DNA from: Cytidiella melzeri
Taxonomy: Eukaryota > Basidiomycota > Agaricomycetes > Polyporales > Irpicaceae
Reading direction: 5' to 3'
NCBI GenBank assembly: GCA_022592445.1
Contig: JABYQR010000009.1
Coordinates: 124,001 to 188,000, forward strand
Length of the DNA: 64,000 nt
The position numbers and the translations under genes are program-made. This document shows, in pieces, positions 47,277 through 61,870 of the stretch (within the stretch, counting starts at the first letter, position 1; each line of letters starts with the position of its first letter). Below the pieces are notes generated by a model. The model worked only from the letters and a program-made list of their open reading frames with translations, was not told where the DNA came from and did no database searches.

Positions 47277-50200
47277 ATGGGTCACGCATTTCAGGAGCCC
47301 TACTCGGGCAAAAACCCCGTTCCTAACATCGCCACTAAACTCACCTCTCTCGTCAACCCCGAGCATGCCACGAATGCCAAAGCAGCCCAGCTCCAGAACC
47401 AGAGCGACAAGAACGAGGCAGACCAGACAAAGAAAACCGCCTCGCGTCTCGCAAAGGGCCATGTCATGCGTGTCGTCGACCCCGTTACCGGCGAGGAGCT
47501 CGACATCAAGAATGCCGACCAAGAGCCCGACCTGAAGAGCACAGGAGCGAACGTGCTCGAAACCGATTTCCCCCCTCCAGGTGACTAGTGCCATCCTGTG
47601 ACCTACGTACTCGTCTCACCTTCGTATCAGACTGGGACCAACACAGAAAACAGGTCGCAGGAACAGTAACACCAAGCATCCTCGCCATCGCCTTCACATA
47701 CGCTGCCTGCTTCCTAATATCCCATCTCATACCCAACGCACTCCTCTCTGCATCCTTTGCGCTCGTCATCCCAACCCTCGTCGCGTACACCATGAACTTC
47801 CGTGTGCACCGCGCATCCCAGGTCGACTTTGACGACCGCGTGTGGCATTCGGAGCGTATGCGTGGCTTGCGCGCTGGCTCTGACGTCGACGGAGACGGTC
47901 AGGTTACCACCGAGGAGAGAACGAATGAGAGTGCAGAGTGGGCAAACGCGCTCCTCAGGGGCATTTGGCCCATCATGAACCCCGACCTGTACGTCACCCT
48001 CCGCGCCTGTATAATGTCGGGATAACGTAAAGTACTGACCGTCAATGGCAGATTCAGCGGCATGGTGGACATGTTGGAGGACATCATGCAGGCCTCGGTT
48101 CCTCACTTCATTGTAAGTGGCTGTCAATCCAGCATGAATACACACCTGAGAAACGTTTTGCAGCATTCTGTGCGGATATCCGACATTGGACTTGGGTCGA
48201 ACGCTGCGCGCATCACTGCCATTCGGTCTCTCCCCGACACCCAGTCACGCGAGGCCACAAACAAAAAAGACCAAGACAACCAAGACGAAGAAGACGTAGA
48301 GGCTCTGGACGAGCATCATGTCAATCTCGAGGTGTCGTTTGCGTATCGTGGTCTACCGAGTGGACAGAGTGCAGCTAGCAAGGCGCAGAACGCGCATCTG
48401 TTGGTGGAGTTCTTCCTGGGGCTGAAAGGTCTTTACGGCTTCAAGATCCGTGAGTTTATTGTCCTTTCATCCGTGATGGCAAACTCATTCGTGCGTAGCC
48501 ATCTGGGTGGAGGTCACTGGCGCTACAGGTGTTGCTCGTGCTCGTCTCCAGCTCATCTCTGATCCTCCATTGTAAGATTTCCTCTCTCCCTCTCCCACAT
48601 GTGGGGGTTACCTGAACCATCCTCCTCTAGCGTAAAAAAGACAATGGTGACCCTCCTCGGCCTTCCTCGCGTGACAATCTCGGTTGTACCCATCAACAGA
48701 ATACTTCCCAACATCATGAACCTACCCTTCATCTCTGGTTTCGTCTCCAGCGCCATCAACACCGCAGCAGCCGAATACGTCGCGCCGAAGAGTCTCACGC
48801 TGGACCTGCAGAGGCTGATCAGCGGTGACGACATCAAGAAAGACACAGACGCGATCGGCGTGCTTGTTGTACATATTCATCGCGCAAAAGGCGTCAGGAA
48901 GGCGGACGCCTCGGGTAGTTCAGGTTTGTTTTTGTCACGGTTTTTCCTGTGCCGTGGTGCATTTGTAACTTGGGTTTTTATGATGATCAGTAGATCCGTA
49001 CTTGACGCTGACGTACTCGAGGTTGGACAAGCCATTGTACTCGACGCGAATTATCAAGGGCGATGTGAACCCGGTATTTGAAGAGACCGCGGTCATCCTC
49101 GTCGATGTCAACACGATCAGGCTGAGAGAGAGGCTGAGTTTCCAGCTGTGGGACTCTGATCGGATGAGCGTCGTGCGTGTTCACTCATCCACTCCACGGC
49201 TTTACACTGAAGCACGCGTGCACATTGTTATGATGTAGGACGACCTGCTCGGTGTGACAGAGGTCGACGTGGTGGACCTCGTCCGAGACAACGCAACACC
49301 ACACCGACGTACCGCTTCCCTCTTCGACTCCCGCACTCGGCAGGTACCCGGCCACCTCGAATATACCATTGGCTACTACGCAAAACGCGCTCCGACGTCG
49401 ACGCTCAAGACGTCGGACGGGATGGACCCTGGGATCCCGGCGGACTTGCGGGACAAGCCCGAGTTTCAGAACGCGAAGGAGGTAGCGATGAACGAGGTGG
49501 AGGCGGCGGTGTTGGTGACACCTCCGGATCCGGCGTGGCCGAGTGGGGTGTTGAGCGTACAGGTGCATGAGATCCGGGGGCTGGGAGTGAAGAACGAGGG
49601 GAGGGGGAAGAGCCTGTTGGGGTGGATAAAGTCAGATGAGGGGGAGAAGGGGCAGGACGAGGATCAGGAGGAGATGGAGGAGGCGGAAGGGTTGCCGTCG
49701 GCGTATTGCACGATGTGAGTCGAGTCTCTGTTCTAGGTTCGAGATGCTGATGGACATGGACAGATCTTTGAGTGACGAGCTGGTGTATCAGACGCGTGTC
49801 AAGCCGATTACGAGCACGCCGATTTTCAATGCTGGGACGGAGCGGTTCGTGAGGGATTGGAGGACGGCGCATGTGACGGTGGCTGTCAAGGATTCTCGGA
49901 TGCGAGAGAAGGATGCGATCTTGGGTGTGGTCATGGTGAAGGTTAGTCTTCGTTCTCTATAGCACGCCATAGAGAAGTGCTCATGAGAAAACACTTGTCA
50001 GCTATCCGACGTTCTGGTGAATGCGTCGCAAATCACGCGGTTGTACTCCCTGGAGCAAGGTCTCGGGTACGGCCGCCTTCGTCTCTCTCTTCTGTTTCGC
50101 CCCGTGGAGGCTAAGCTCCCGATGAACCTCCTCGGTTTCGATACGGGAACCGTAGTGGTGCACGATGTCACCGCCATATTAGACGACGCCGCCGAGATCA

Positions 50201-51246
50201 ATGTGGACCTGTTCAAGTGTGAGATGCGCCTGAGGACGTCGAAGTCGAGCAAGGAAGACAAGGTTGCGAGGAAGTTGGGTAGGAGATCGGAAGACGGGAG
50301 CGTCGTTTGGGGGGCTGCTGCTGGGGATGGTGAGGAGGAGGATCTGAGAGGGATGCCTGTGCGTGCACGGTACGGGTCTGCGCTGTTTGTGTCGTTCAAG
50401 GACACGTCGACGTCTGCTGGGCACGGGATGAGAAGGGCTAGTCGGAGGGCGATGGCGGTGTTGTGGTTAAGGGATGTGGTGGATAATGAGGAGAGCGTAG
50501 TGGAGGTGGCGTTGTGGTATATTCCGAGTGGGGATTATGCGAGGTTGAAGATGAATTATTCGGCGCCGGATGGGAAAGAAATGGAGGATGAGGAGAGGGA
50601 GAGGGAAAATGGCATGAGGCGGGTGGGTATGGTGCGGGTGAGGGTCTTGTTCAGACCTGGCATTGGGGGTAGACATCGGGAGACGATGAATGGGGGAGGG
50701 GCGAAGAGGAGAGAGGCGTGGGACGCGTATTTGAGGGAGAAGGATGGGGGGCTGAGGGAGGAGGTGGGGGAGCTGGGGCAGGATCAGCGGGACCCGGAGA
50801 GGGCGCCGGAGAAGTACACTAGGAGGCGTGCGGGATCTGTGGGGAGCTCGGAACCGCGACGTGACGAGGGGTCGTCGGATGATGATTTGAGCTCGTCTGT
50901 CACGTTACGAGATGGGGGCGAGTCGGAGGAGAGGAGGCCAGAAATGACTACAATGGTCTCTGCTGCAGCAGTGGAGAACGAGCAAGTTCGTCGAGCACCT
51001 CAGGACGGAGCTGGTGGTGACGACGACGGAGAAGCAGGAGGAGAAGGGAAGAGGGGTATTGTGCAGAGGCTGAAGGATTGGAAGGAGAATGAGCAGGAGC
51101 TACACCGTGACCATCGAGGGCTCATGCAGATGAAACCTGTGCGGACAGCAGAGTGGATCAAGGATAATGTGGAGGAGGGTGCGCATGCTTTGAAGACGCG
51201 ATTTGCTATGAAGGGGCGGAGGCCGGGGGTTGAGACTGAAGTCTGA
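47277..51246 (+). CDS. Mug190-like SMP/C2-domain membrane-contact protein
   Basis: Tricalbin-type protein expected at ER-membrane contacts, moving lipids. Ten exons: 47277-47580, 47631-47988, 48052-48112, 48164-48449, 48499-48571, 48631-48923, 48991-49172, 49239-49714, 49764-49941, 50002-51246, about 1151 aa. After a polar N-terminus, a hydrophobic hairpin lies near 115-160 (AIAFTYAACFLISHLI). Next is an SMP-like domain about 210-440 (ANALLRGIWPIMNPDL, FFLGLKGLYGFKIP, KKTMVTLLGLPRVTISV). A C2 domain near 460-560 includes VLVVHIHRAKGV and DPYLTLTYS. A second C2-like region follows. The C-terminus is charged, with acidic and basic low-complexity blocks. The order matches fission-yeast mug190; lipid specificity is unknown. 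Confidence 0.83.
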
Positions 51247-51621
51247 ATCCCGATGCGTTATGGACGTCGTCGCCGTTGCTATTGCTGCGGCTCTCAAGGA
51301 CTGTGCTACGGACTGTTCTTAGTGTATACATGTATTGATAGATACCTTTCTGAATTCCGTACATTACTAGTAACACCATAACGAACGATATAGTGGAACC
51401 GGCTGGTCTGAAAGATGAAGTCGGCGCAGCTCGCAGCTCGCAGCAATCTTGGTGGGCAGAGCTATGTACATCATGATTCATGATAGCTAGTACGCCGCAG
51501 CTTTGAACGACTCAACTTAGCGCCTATAAGCATTGATAAAACGTGGGCTCCTTTAAGGTCAAGTCATATCGCAGTCTCTCCTAGCCATTTCCTCCTCCCT
51601 CCCACTCCTTCGCTAAGCATC
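51247..51621. other. intergenic, promoter of GDP-fucose synthase gene
   Basis: 375 bp between tandem genes. A pyrimidine-rich leader (51570-51615) precedes the ATG at 51622. Nothing else seen. Confidence 0.4.
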
Positions 51622-53091
<1,470 letters not shown>

Positions 53092-54378
53092 GACGTCGTG
53101 ATAGATCTCATCTTTGAGTATCTTTTAGGGCTTGTTGGAGGCCGTTACTCCAATAGGTGGCCGAGCTCTGAATCAGATTGTTGAAACTATATGATATAAT
53201 GCAGTTTCCCACACCTTGCTTCAAGGTTGTTTCAAGGTAGTAGAGTTTCCACATTCCTCATTAGGGAATAGTTTGTTGTACCACTGATACACCTGAAAAC
53301 CGCTGGATGTGCAGCAGGTCCGAACATGAACATATTGGCATGGACTAGCAGCAGCCTCGTTACTCGCATGACTCGTGATGTCGTGCATCTTGTTTCTGCG
53401 TATTGCACTCTTGCCGTCCTTTGCATTCAAGCTCATGCCTGTCAGTACCTCATTTTCTCACTTGCTCCCTCGGATTTCGCGGCTCTTTCCCTTTGATAGC
53501 AGTACCTTGCAAGCAGCCTCTCTCCTTCCATCAAGTCCCTTGGTCACAGCACTGCTAAGGATTTGCTTCCATTGCACTACTTTGCTTCTCATTGCACAGC
53601 CTTGCATCATTGAGCTATGGCTTGATTGGCTGCTTGCAGTTTATCTGCACCAACAGCAGTGTCCCATTGCCCTTGTGAAATGTTTGGTGTTTGTCTCTTG
53701 TTTCATTGTGCAATGCTCCTTTCCTTGCCTTGCTATCACATGGACTTCAATTTTCTATAACCCCTATTGCATTTTATTTATATACGCTGTGTTTGTACTT
53801 TGCTTTGCTCAGAATATGACACCTGCACTATTTTCCCCTCAAGTCTGCCCCTGCAACTTTCCCCCTCACGTCTTGAGCAACTCCGCAGTGCATATTTCTC
53901 ACCCTGTGTCACTTTCACCTAAACAGTGGGGTCCGGAGTGACCAGCGCCATATACCACTCTCAAGGGTTCAGAGGCAAAGAAGGGCAAATGGGGGGAGTC
54001 ACAAAATGACAATATATGGAACGAAGGTCAAGTTGTAGATGCGGCCGAGAGGAACAAAACAAAGCCATTTGCACACATGTAACTTTATTCTCCTTCGTAG
54101 GAGGGACATCATTATGATTTCGGGCGATACTCTGCTTGAGCTGGTGATTGGCGCGGCTTTGTATGCACACCGTGATTCAAGGCCTGCATGTCGCATTGAG
54201 ATGGCTGCACGACGAACGGCGATGCTTGGACGTTGTGAGCGAGTTCTAGTGAGACACGACGGTCATTATGAGCCCTGGGCGTCCTCGACCGCCCTATTGA
54301 CATAAACGCCAGCCACAGACTGTCTACTCACCTCCTCCTTCCTCTCCCTCCTCCGACCGTCCCCGGCAGTGTCTTGCG
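53092..54378. other. intergenic with T/C-rich TTGC-repeating tract
   Basis: Between tandem genes. From about 53430 to 53930 the plus strand is T- and C-rich with many CATTGC/CCTTGC repeats, giving a long open frame (53375-53941) with a hydrophobic, low-complexity product that I do not trust. The ERT1 promoter lies in the right half. Confidence 0.45.
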
Positions 54379-56326
54379 ATGGCGACTTACGCAAGCGACC
54401 CGGCCCACGCCGAGTCAGCCACTCCCACTGACTCTGGAACCCGTGCGCGCAACAGCCCCGAGGCCGCTGGCAGCAACGACCACGACGACGACCCCAGCGG
54501 GAAAAAAAAGGGCGGAAAGAGGAGAAAGGTCAACCATGCTTGTCTCTACTGCAGAAGGAGCCATATGACTTGCGACGAGGGTCGCCCGTGTCAGCGTTGG
54601 TGCGTCGTACATTCCCCGCCCCTCAACGCTCTGTCTGCAGAGTGGGATGCAAAGCGTTCGTATTCATCTCTAATCTCCGTGGTTCCAGCATCAAACGCGA
54701 AATTGGACATCTCTGCCACGACGAAAGACGAACAAGCTCGAAAGACAAGGCCCAGTCAACCACACCACAACCGACAGCCGTGCCCAATCCCCCTATAGAC
54801 GTTGCACGAGCTCTACCTGGCAAGCATACTTTGAAGTTCGCGAAAGCATCTTTCCTCTTGACCTTGACCCCTTTCCAACCATCTAGTCCCCCCGTTCACC
54901 GTCGCGGCCGTCCCAGGCATCAACCCTGCGTGGCCCAGCATGAATATGACGCCGCAAAACGCTTACCTCTACCAACCGGAAACATTAGGGAACGAATTCT
55001 CCGTATTATCGTACGTAATTTTACAGCCTATGTTTGGACGAATCCCTCACTCTGTCTCTCAAGCGATTTTCTCGAGTCGCTAGACGAAGGATCATTTTTT
55101 GATCAGTCCAATGTCGGATCGGGACTCATGGGCTCATCTCCTTATAACAACCCCATGGCGTTGGCTGTTGACAACGCCTTCTTGTCAGTGCCTGCAGCCC
55201 CAGCCTCTGCGTCTTCAGCTCCGGTGGAAGCCCAGCCGCCTGCTCCTCCTGAGAAAGCTCCTGAGGAACCGGTACCTGTCGTCCTTCCAGCAGCCACAAA
55301 AACGGAACGGTTCTTCTTGACCGCTGCAGATCAAGCATCTGGGACCCGAAACGAGCGACTCAACATGGTCATTCGAAGCAAATACGAGGCAGGCTTGTTG
55401 AAGCCATACAACTACGTGAAGGGCTACGCGCGGCTGTCCCGTTGGATGGACAGAAAGTAAACGTCGTCCAAGCAACTCTTGTGACGTTTCATTGATGTAT
55501 GGTTGCAGTGTCTCGCCGGAATCCAAACAGAAGATTCTCCAGCCGTTATCCATCCTCCGACCCAAATTCCGAGTGAGTGTCTGGGCTCATCTATGGTGCT
55601 TAGCCTTGTAAATCTTACTGCCCCATAGTCTATCGCCCAGTCCGAGTCTCTAACCGATATAGTATGCCCTCACAGCATCCGCCACCATATGCCGTGCTTA
55701 CCTGCATCTTAGGACCTAGTGTTCATCGAAGAAGCCTTCGAAAGGCTCCTGCTCGATTATGATCGTGTATTCTCTGCCATGGCCATCCCTGCGTGTCTTT
55801 GGCGAAGAACGGGAGAGATTTACAAGGCCAACCGTGAATTCGCCGAGTTGGTCGGTGTCGACAATTACATGCTCCGTGATGTGAGTCCGGCTCAAAGTTT
55901 TTTTGTCCTTCCCAAGCGCCGGAATTTGCTTACGAATCGGGTTTCGGTTTGCCTCAGGGACGTCTGTGTATCTACGAACTAATGGCAGAAGACTCGGCCG
56001 TCAACTATTGGGAGGTTTGTGTTACTTTGGTTGCTTAATCCCGTTCCTAGATGAACTCATTCACCCTTTTTCGTGTGCAGAAATACGGCCAAGTCGCGTT
56101 TGACTCTAACCAGAAGGCTGTCCTCACCTCGTGCGAACTGCGCTTCAAGCCCGTTCTTCCTGCCTCTGGCTCGACTACCCCGGGCAACCCGCGCAGAACG
56201 TCAGGCGAGCACGGCGAGGAAGAGCCAAAGGAAGAAGGGTTCATCGACTGCTGTTTTTCGTTCACCATTCGACGGGACCCGTATGGCATCCCGACGTTGA
56301 TCGTAGGCAACTTTATCAAATGCTAA
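54379..56326 (+). CDS. ERT1: ERT1/AcuK-type zinc-cluster regulator of gluconeogenesis
   Basis: Nuclear transcription factor family that activates gluconeogenic genes on non-fermentable carbon. Nine exons: 54379-54599, 54689-54819, 54887-55010, 55064-55456, 55509-55572, 55629-55661, 55713-55880, 55958-56014, 56081-56326, about 478 aa. The Zn2Cys6 cluster has cysteines at 55, 58, 65, 71, 74 and 83. Cys74 is created by the first splice. A basic GKRRK precedes it. YQPETLGNEFSVLSDFLESL and SRWMDRNVSPESK with ILQPLSILRPKFR are family hallmarks. A PAS domain about 310-475 contains CLWRRTGEIYKANREFAEL and GRLCIYELMAED, ending FTIRRDPYGIPTLIVGNF. The second intron uses a GC donor (gcaagc at 54820). 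Regulatory role is inferred from the family. Confidence 0.9.
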
Positions 56327-56895
56327 CGCCTCACATTGTCTCCCCCACCCCGCGCCCTCCCCCAGTTTCTACGGTTTGTGGTGCTGGGTGGTCCCTCGCG
56401 TTTCCAAATTTATGAATTGAGCTATGGGACCATGAGGTTTGCGGAGGCTTATTATTGCTGTACACGTAGCGCAGGTGGAGGGTAGGGAGTGTGGCGAGAT
56501 ATAGCCAGTCTGTTTTCTGGTTATGATTGCGGGTTATGCTCTGTATTTTCCCTTTATCTACTCGACAACCCTTAATGTTTGTGTTTAGAACGATGTGGAC
56601 GAGACATAACTGGAGGGCCTTAGCATGCGCGTACAAATTCGAGGTATTCGTACAGTATGGCTTTGTCTCAGGAACTGGTAGCATGCAGAAATACCTCCAC
56701 GTTCAGCTACGCCCTCGACGGGATCAATCATATTCAGCCTGCAGCATTGCTTTCGCCAAGCAAGAACACATGCCACATCGCGAGGACCGCAACCATATAT
56801 GTGAATATCGACAATAACAATCAGCCGAGCCGAAATAATACTGAAAAAATATAGGGTGTACCATCGAAGCCATGTACTCGGGAGGGTTCAACTTC
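56327..56895. other. convergent intergenic region
   Basis: 3' ends of ERT1 (+) and the SAP-motif gene (-) face each other here. The short open frames have no motifs. No terminator or polyadenylation signal can be assigned with confidence. Confidence 0.4.
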
Positions 56896-59800
56896 TCATC
56901 TATCAAGATTCATAACCAACCCAACAGAACTCCTCGCAGCGCTCCTCCTCCTCCTCGCAAACTCACTCTGCCTCGCCTTCATTTTCAACGCCTCGCCTCC
57001 CGCAGAGATCCGCTGGTTCTTCATTGCTCCGAGCGACCTCCTCGGAGTGGCACCGGTGCTCGATCGCGCACGCGTCGCTGCCGTAAGAGGTCCAGAAGTG
57101 CTCGTGGTACCAGCCGCATCCCGCTGTTGTTGGAGCTTCGCTGTGACTCGCGAACGAGAGACTCGAGGCTTGCGAGCCGCCAGTGGTACTCTCTGGGTCG
57201 GCTTGGCTGATGTTGTGTTCGCGAGCATGGACGCGGCTGCACCCCCGAGTGACGCAACGTTCTGGTCGGCACTGGGACTTACAGGACTGCTACCGCCGAA
57301 TGTCTGGGCCGTCACTGGCTTCGAGAAGATCTTGGACGTGGGGCTGCGAGGGCTGTTCGTGATTTGCCGGAGATTAGTTGGGGACAACACGCGCGAAGGG
57401 TGTTCGCCCACGGAAGGTAGTGGTTTGTTCTGCTGCTGTTTTGCCAAGAAGCTAGCCGTAGGCTGCATGAGGGTCGAATTCGTTCGTTTGCGGGGAGGGT
57501 GTGGGGGCTTCGCAGTATCGGAGCTGTGTCCATCGACTCCCGCTTTGCATGAGCTAGCCCCGCTTGTTCGCGCACCCAAGGAAGACGTCCCTCCTGTTCC
57601 GAAAGAGGTCTTTGAACGGTTTGCATTGAGGCTCGAAGACCGGGGCTTGAGGTCGAGAGGTGCTGTTGTGCTAGATGTGGTATTGACACGAGGGGCGATG
57701 GAAGACGGCTGAGCGAAGGACGGGATTGGTGACCTCGAACGGGATGTGTTCCCGACGGTATTCGCACTGCCGTTTGTCGCCCCGCTTCGGCTATCAGACA
57801 CTTCGAGCAAGGTGGATCGTGAGCTCTTTGCAACTGCAGATGCTGCGCTGGGCAATGATGGTGTGGATTTTGTTGGCTTCACCTTCTCAGCCAATAGCGC
57901 CGATTTCGACACGGGCTTGGCCACAGGGATACCGGACGCCTTGCTACCTCCCGCGCCCATATTCCAGACATTGCGCACCAGTGACTTGGCGGAAGACAGG
58001 AAACCAAAACGAGATGATTTAGCTAGGAAGGAGAGGGCTCGTAAGCTACTGATACTAGGAGGACGACTGAATATAGCTTACGCGGAGGAACCGCAGCTTT
58101 GCCTGCCAAACTAGCCCTCCCTCGACTGCTTCGTCGTCTGGCAGCATTGAGGTATCGTCGAGCGGCCTCGCGTTCCCTCTCCTGCTTTCTCACTTCTTCC
58201 TCCGTCTTCTCTGTCGGCAACAAGGACGGTCGTTTGCCTTTGTGAATATCCTGGCTATCAGCGATGCGAATGCGCTTAGAGGAACGACGGTCGCCCGGGT
58301 CCTCTCGCTCCTCCTCGTCTTCGTCGTCTTCATCGTCTCCAAACCCTCCCGGGATGCCCATCTTCTTCCTTACCCCATTGCTGATAACTCTTGTCTCAGC
58401 GACACTGCTTTGACGCTTAATGTTTGGAGCAGGGCCGTGCCCAAGACCAGCTGCGTCCGATTTCCTTTTCTTCCCAAGCGCCACTGGAGGTACAGGAAGA
58501 GGACGACGTGCAGCATAATGATTGGCGATCGAGTCCATCTTGTTGAAGGCCTCGTCGTGGGCTTTGGCAAAGCGTGCGACACCCGACGCATCGCTGTCTG
58601 TTCTCTGGTGCTGCTGGCTGGCAGCGCCGACAACCCTAGTCTTGTCGATAGAAGCGAGTACGGTCTTCTCGATCTTCTGGACTCCAGCCTCCTCTAATCG
58701 CTTGTTCATCTCCTCCAAAACACCTGCAGCTGCCGCGTTGAATTGCGCGCTTGAGAAATTGGGCTGCACGATTGGAGAACCGAACAGGAAAGGTTGATTG
58801 TTAGGCATCGAGAGGCGGAGCTCTTTCATCTCTGCTTGCTTCCCACTGGGCGCGGGCTTGGCGGGCGAGAAGACATCGTCTGCTGCGTCTAAGGGCATTA
58901 ACCGCGTATAGGGAGACTTCGCAGGCGTTGCCTCCGAAACCCTCACAGAAGGAGCAACCGGTGTACCAAAGTTACTTTTGAAGGGAGAAGGCGCTATATC
59001 CTCGTAGGGGATGGCAGGGTAGATCCGCGCTGACTTTCTGGTGTTGTTGGTACCCATAGGTGAGGCTGGCCACACTTGACGCTTCGCTCCACCATCAGGG
59101 CTGCTCAGGTCGAGATCGAAAGTAGTGTGGAAAGGTGGGATGCGTGGCGGTGTTGGAATGTCGCACGTCACTGAGTTTGAGGGGATGAGTCGAATGGTTG
59201 TAGTGACACCAGGCTGGGCACCAGTACCCGTACTTAATCGTGCATTGGCAGGAGCTGGTGCGCCAGGTTTCGCCAAAGTACCTGGTATGGGTTCTAGTCC
59301 CGGAGATTCGGGGAAATCGAAGGGGCCTCCGTGTGAAGGGCATGGGTCGGAGGACGTGTTCTCGAAATCCGCTGTGGCCATGTTAATCGAACCAGCATGG
59401 AAGCTGCTCCCAGCTGAATTGCTGGTGTCAGCTCGCCGAATTCCAAACGAGCTGACAATAGCTGCCTTCAAAGAAGACTTGACTGTGCCTGAAAATGGCG
59501 TGAGTGAATGTCACTGACGTCGTATGTACTGCGGGTGTGAGGGATGAAAGCCGTGGCGACCTTAGACATGAGAACAGGACAATGAAGACTTACTTTTAGA
59601 GCCACCCGTTCCAAACTCGCCGGTTCCACCTGGGCTCTTCGTGGACTTGAGAGTGTGTATGGCAGACATACCGTTCTCCTCTACCTCTTCGATGTTATCC
59701 ATGACAATCTCCCATTGCTCACTGGGCCTAGGAGGGTTTTTGGAGGGACTGGGAGACATAGACCCATTCTGCTCTTCGTCAGAGCCGTCGCTCCAACGGT

Positions 59801-59969
59801 ATTCGAGGGCCTCGGGGGGCAGGGTTGAACCATGCTGTTTTAGACGCTGGACGAGCTCGATGCTTTTTCCATTCGCTTTGAGAGAATGCTTCTTGCACAG
59901 CTTAACGAGTTGTTCTCTTTTCAGAGAATGCAGAGCCGGGGAGTTTTGTAAAATTGCGTTGTGGGACAT
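56896..59969 (-). CDS. SAP-motif protein, probable nuclear DNA-binding, largely disordered
   Basis: Unidentified protein. Exons (minus): 59969-59594, 59488-58082, 58022-56896, about 969 aa. Residues about 13-45 (LHSLKREQLVKLCKKHSL, then a second amphipathic helix ELVQRLKQHG) match a SAP motif, which binds DNA in chromatin and RNA-processing proteins. The rest is Ser/Pro/Thr-rich. A central helix VLEEMNKRLEEAGVQKI lies near 350. KKRKS and RRSSKRIRI look like nuclear localisation signals. An acidic run DDEDDEDEEEREDP and an Arg/Ala-rich helix (ARRYLNAARRRSS) follow. Many SP/TP sites suggest cell-cycle kinase control. The overall architecture is reminiscent of spindle or chromatin proteins, but no orthologue is recognised. 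Confidence 0.78.
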
Positions 59970-61870
59970 TGTTGTTCAAAGCCGCAGTGGTTTCTGTTTG
60001 TGTGGCCTTGTGGGGGTTGAGCTGCAAGAGAGCTGTATGCGAAGCGTGGTGAGAGAATCGTCTTTGGGTCAAAGGGTTAGCGTGTCAACGGGTGTTTGGG
60101 TGGTTTTCAAGGTGACGAATAAAGGTTTCGCGTCGAATGTGTTGTGAGGATGAGAGTTGAACGTTGAACTTCAGTTGAGCAAACGCCGAAGCTCCCATCG
60201 CGTTGAACTAAGGATGCGAACAGTCATGTGACCGCGTTTACACTTTGCGCGTCGCGTCAGGCGGCTTCGAAGGTTTCCTGCGTTTTCGGTTGGCCACAAG
60301 CAGTGTTCGTATGTCGAGGAGTACCCTAAGTTCAAGTGAACCTCACCTCGAGAAGAACAACTCTCTCTGAAACAGGCAGACGGAGTGCAACTTTGATGCT
60401 GAGTCTTGAGTTGCCCGAACGACATCGCATATTCCTGTAGGAATACTATCCTTCAGTGACCTTCACGCAATTGAAGAGGCTGCGCCGGCAAGTTTGTGAT
60501 GCTAACAAGTTCACTAGACATAAACTTCGGCACCATTGCAAAGCACGCTGCACACACCCCAGTACCCGCTACTAGTGGCGCAGTGAAAGGCGATGTTTAT
60601 ATCCGACAGCCACTGGCAGTGCTCATCGCGCAGACCATGCTGATCCACCGAAACACTATGGCCTATGCTGCGAGACATTAAAGCCTGCCCTTTGTCTGGC
60701 AACTTTCAGGCGAGCACCTGTACCCTACACCCCTACCTACATAGAATCCAAGTCGATGCTAGGGCCATCGCCTGTGGCGTAGACCATCCGTCCCCTGCAC
60801 ATGGCCGCCGCGTGTTCAGCCACGCTTGGGCCTTTATCCTTTGTTGAGCACCCAGTTTTAAGAGTCGCCGTCTCGAGCACTTACGACCCTCTCACCCACT
60901 GGCACCACCAGGCTTGCCCACTTGAACTTTGGCTCTCAGTGTCGCATTGCTGGCTATCTCACACTGATCATGATGTGCATCACGACCTTGCAGGGAGACT
61001 TCAACGACAGCTACACGAGGCTCTTGAGCAGTGCAACGGATCATTAAGGTCAACACGCCCTCTCGTGTCTGCAATGAGTTGACGCTGTGAGCTCGCAGTG
61101 ACCATTCTCGCAACGCACTAACAGTTATTAGCCTCGTCCGGTTCCGCTGATACCTCTCCATCGATCATCCGACACGCAAGGCGAAGAGTGTTACAGTGTA
61201 GGTCTTGACCAAACACACGTTACATCTCAAGTCGTTCCGCTGGGGGGTGCCCACGATACGAGCGGAATTCGAACCGCCTTACCTGCAGCGTTGGGACGGG
61301 TCACGCAGCTCATCGAACTGAAGAAGCAAGTCTGTATCCTGAGATATACTACGTGAATTACAATGCAGTCAGCTTTGGCCACAATACCTCATTGGATCGT
61401 GAGTGCTATTACTGTTGTCTTCGATGCTCATTCTCTAGCCCAGATTCTCCCACCGCACTCTCAGTAAGTAGCCGTGGCCATTATACTGATCACAAGGACA
61501 CCATGCTCCCTCGCAGAACAAAGCCAGCCATCGATAAAGATGACTCCAAACCTCGAAAGTCGAGTGCGCGGTTCGTGTGTGGGCGTTTTTTGTGTTTCGT
61601 CGACTTCGTGGGCGAATTGTTTGTGGGTCCGTGTGTGCATCGAAGTGCGTGACGCTATTTCTGCCTTATATGGCGCGAAAGCAATCGTGACCGTCGTTTA
61701 GTCACACTATTATGTCACTTGTGCAGGCCGCCTCAAGTCAGTATAAATCCGCGCACTCTGCCGCCATGTTTCGACAGAACTCCCCAGCTAGTTCATCTTC
61801 TTGTTCGACGCCTCGGTCGTCTCCTCACATAACCTGACTTCACCTCTACGATTCAATTTGCAACTACACC
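59970..61870. other. intergenic between divergent SAP-motif and clp1-like genes
   Basis: About 1.9 kb; the short frames (for example 60496-60681, 61353-61652) lack motifs. It must contain both promoters. A sequence around 61260-61275 looks like a tRNA B-box on the minus strand but does not fold as a tRNA. Confidence 0.4.
61742..61748 (+). promoter_or_regulatory. TATA box of the clp1-like gene
   Basis: TATAAAT, 129 nt ahead of the ATG at 61871, followed by a pyrimidine-rich leader. Position and sequence fit a core promoter. Confidence 0.5.

Noticed and set aside
53375..53941. 188-residue plus-strand hydrophobic frame that could be a membrane protein
   Set aside because: Product is low complexity and arises from a T/C-rich repeat tract; no intron structure or conserved motif.
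61255..61350. tRNA gene on the minus strand (GGTTCGAATTC near 61262-61275 with an A-box-like stretch upstream)
   Set aside because: The T-arm would have a 4-bp stem and an 8-nt loop, the acceptor stem pairs poorly, and no anticodon stem can be drawn.
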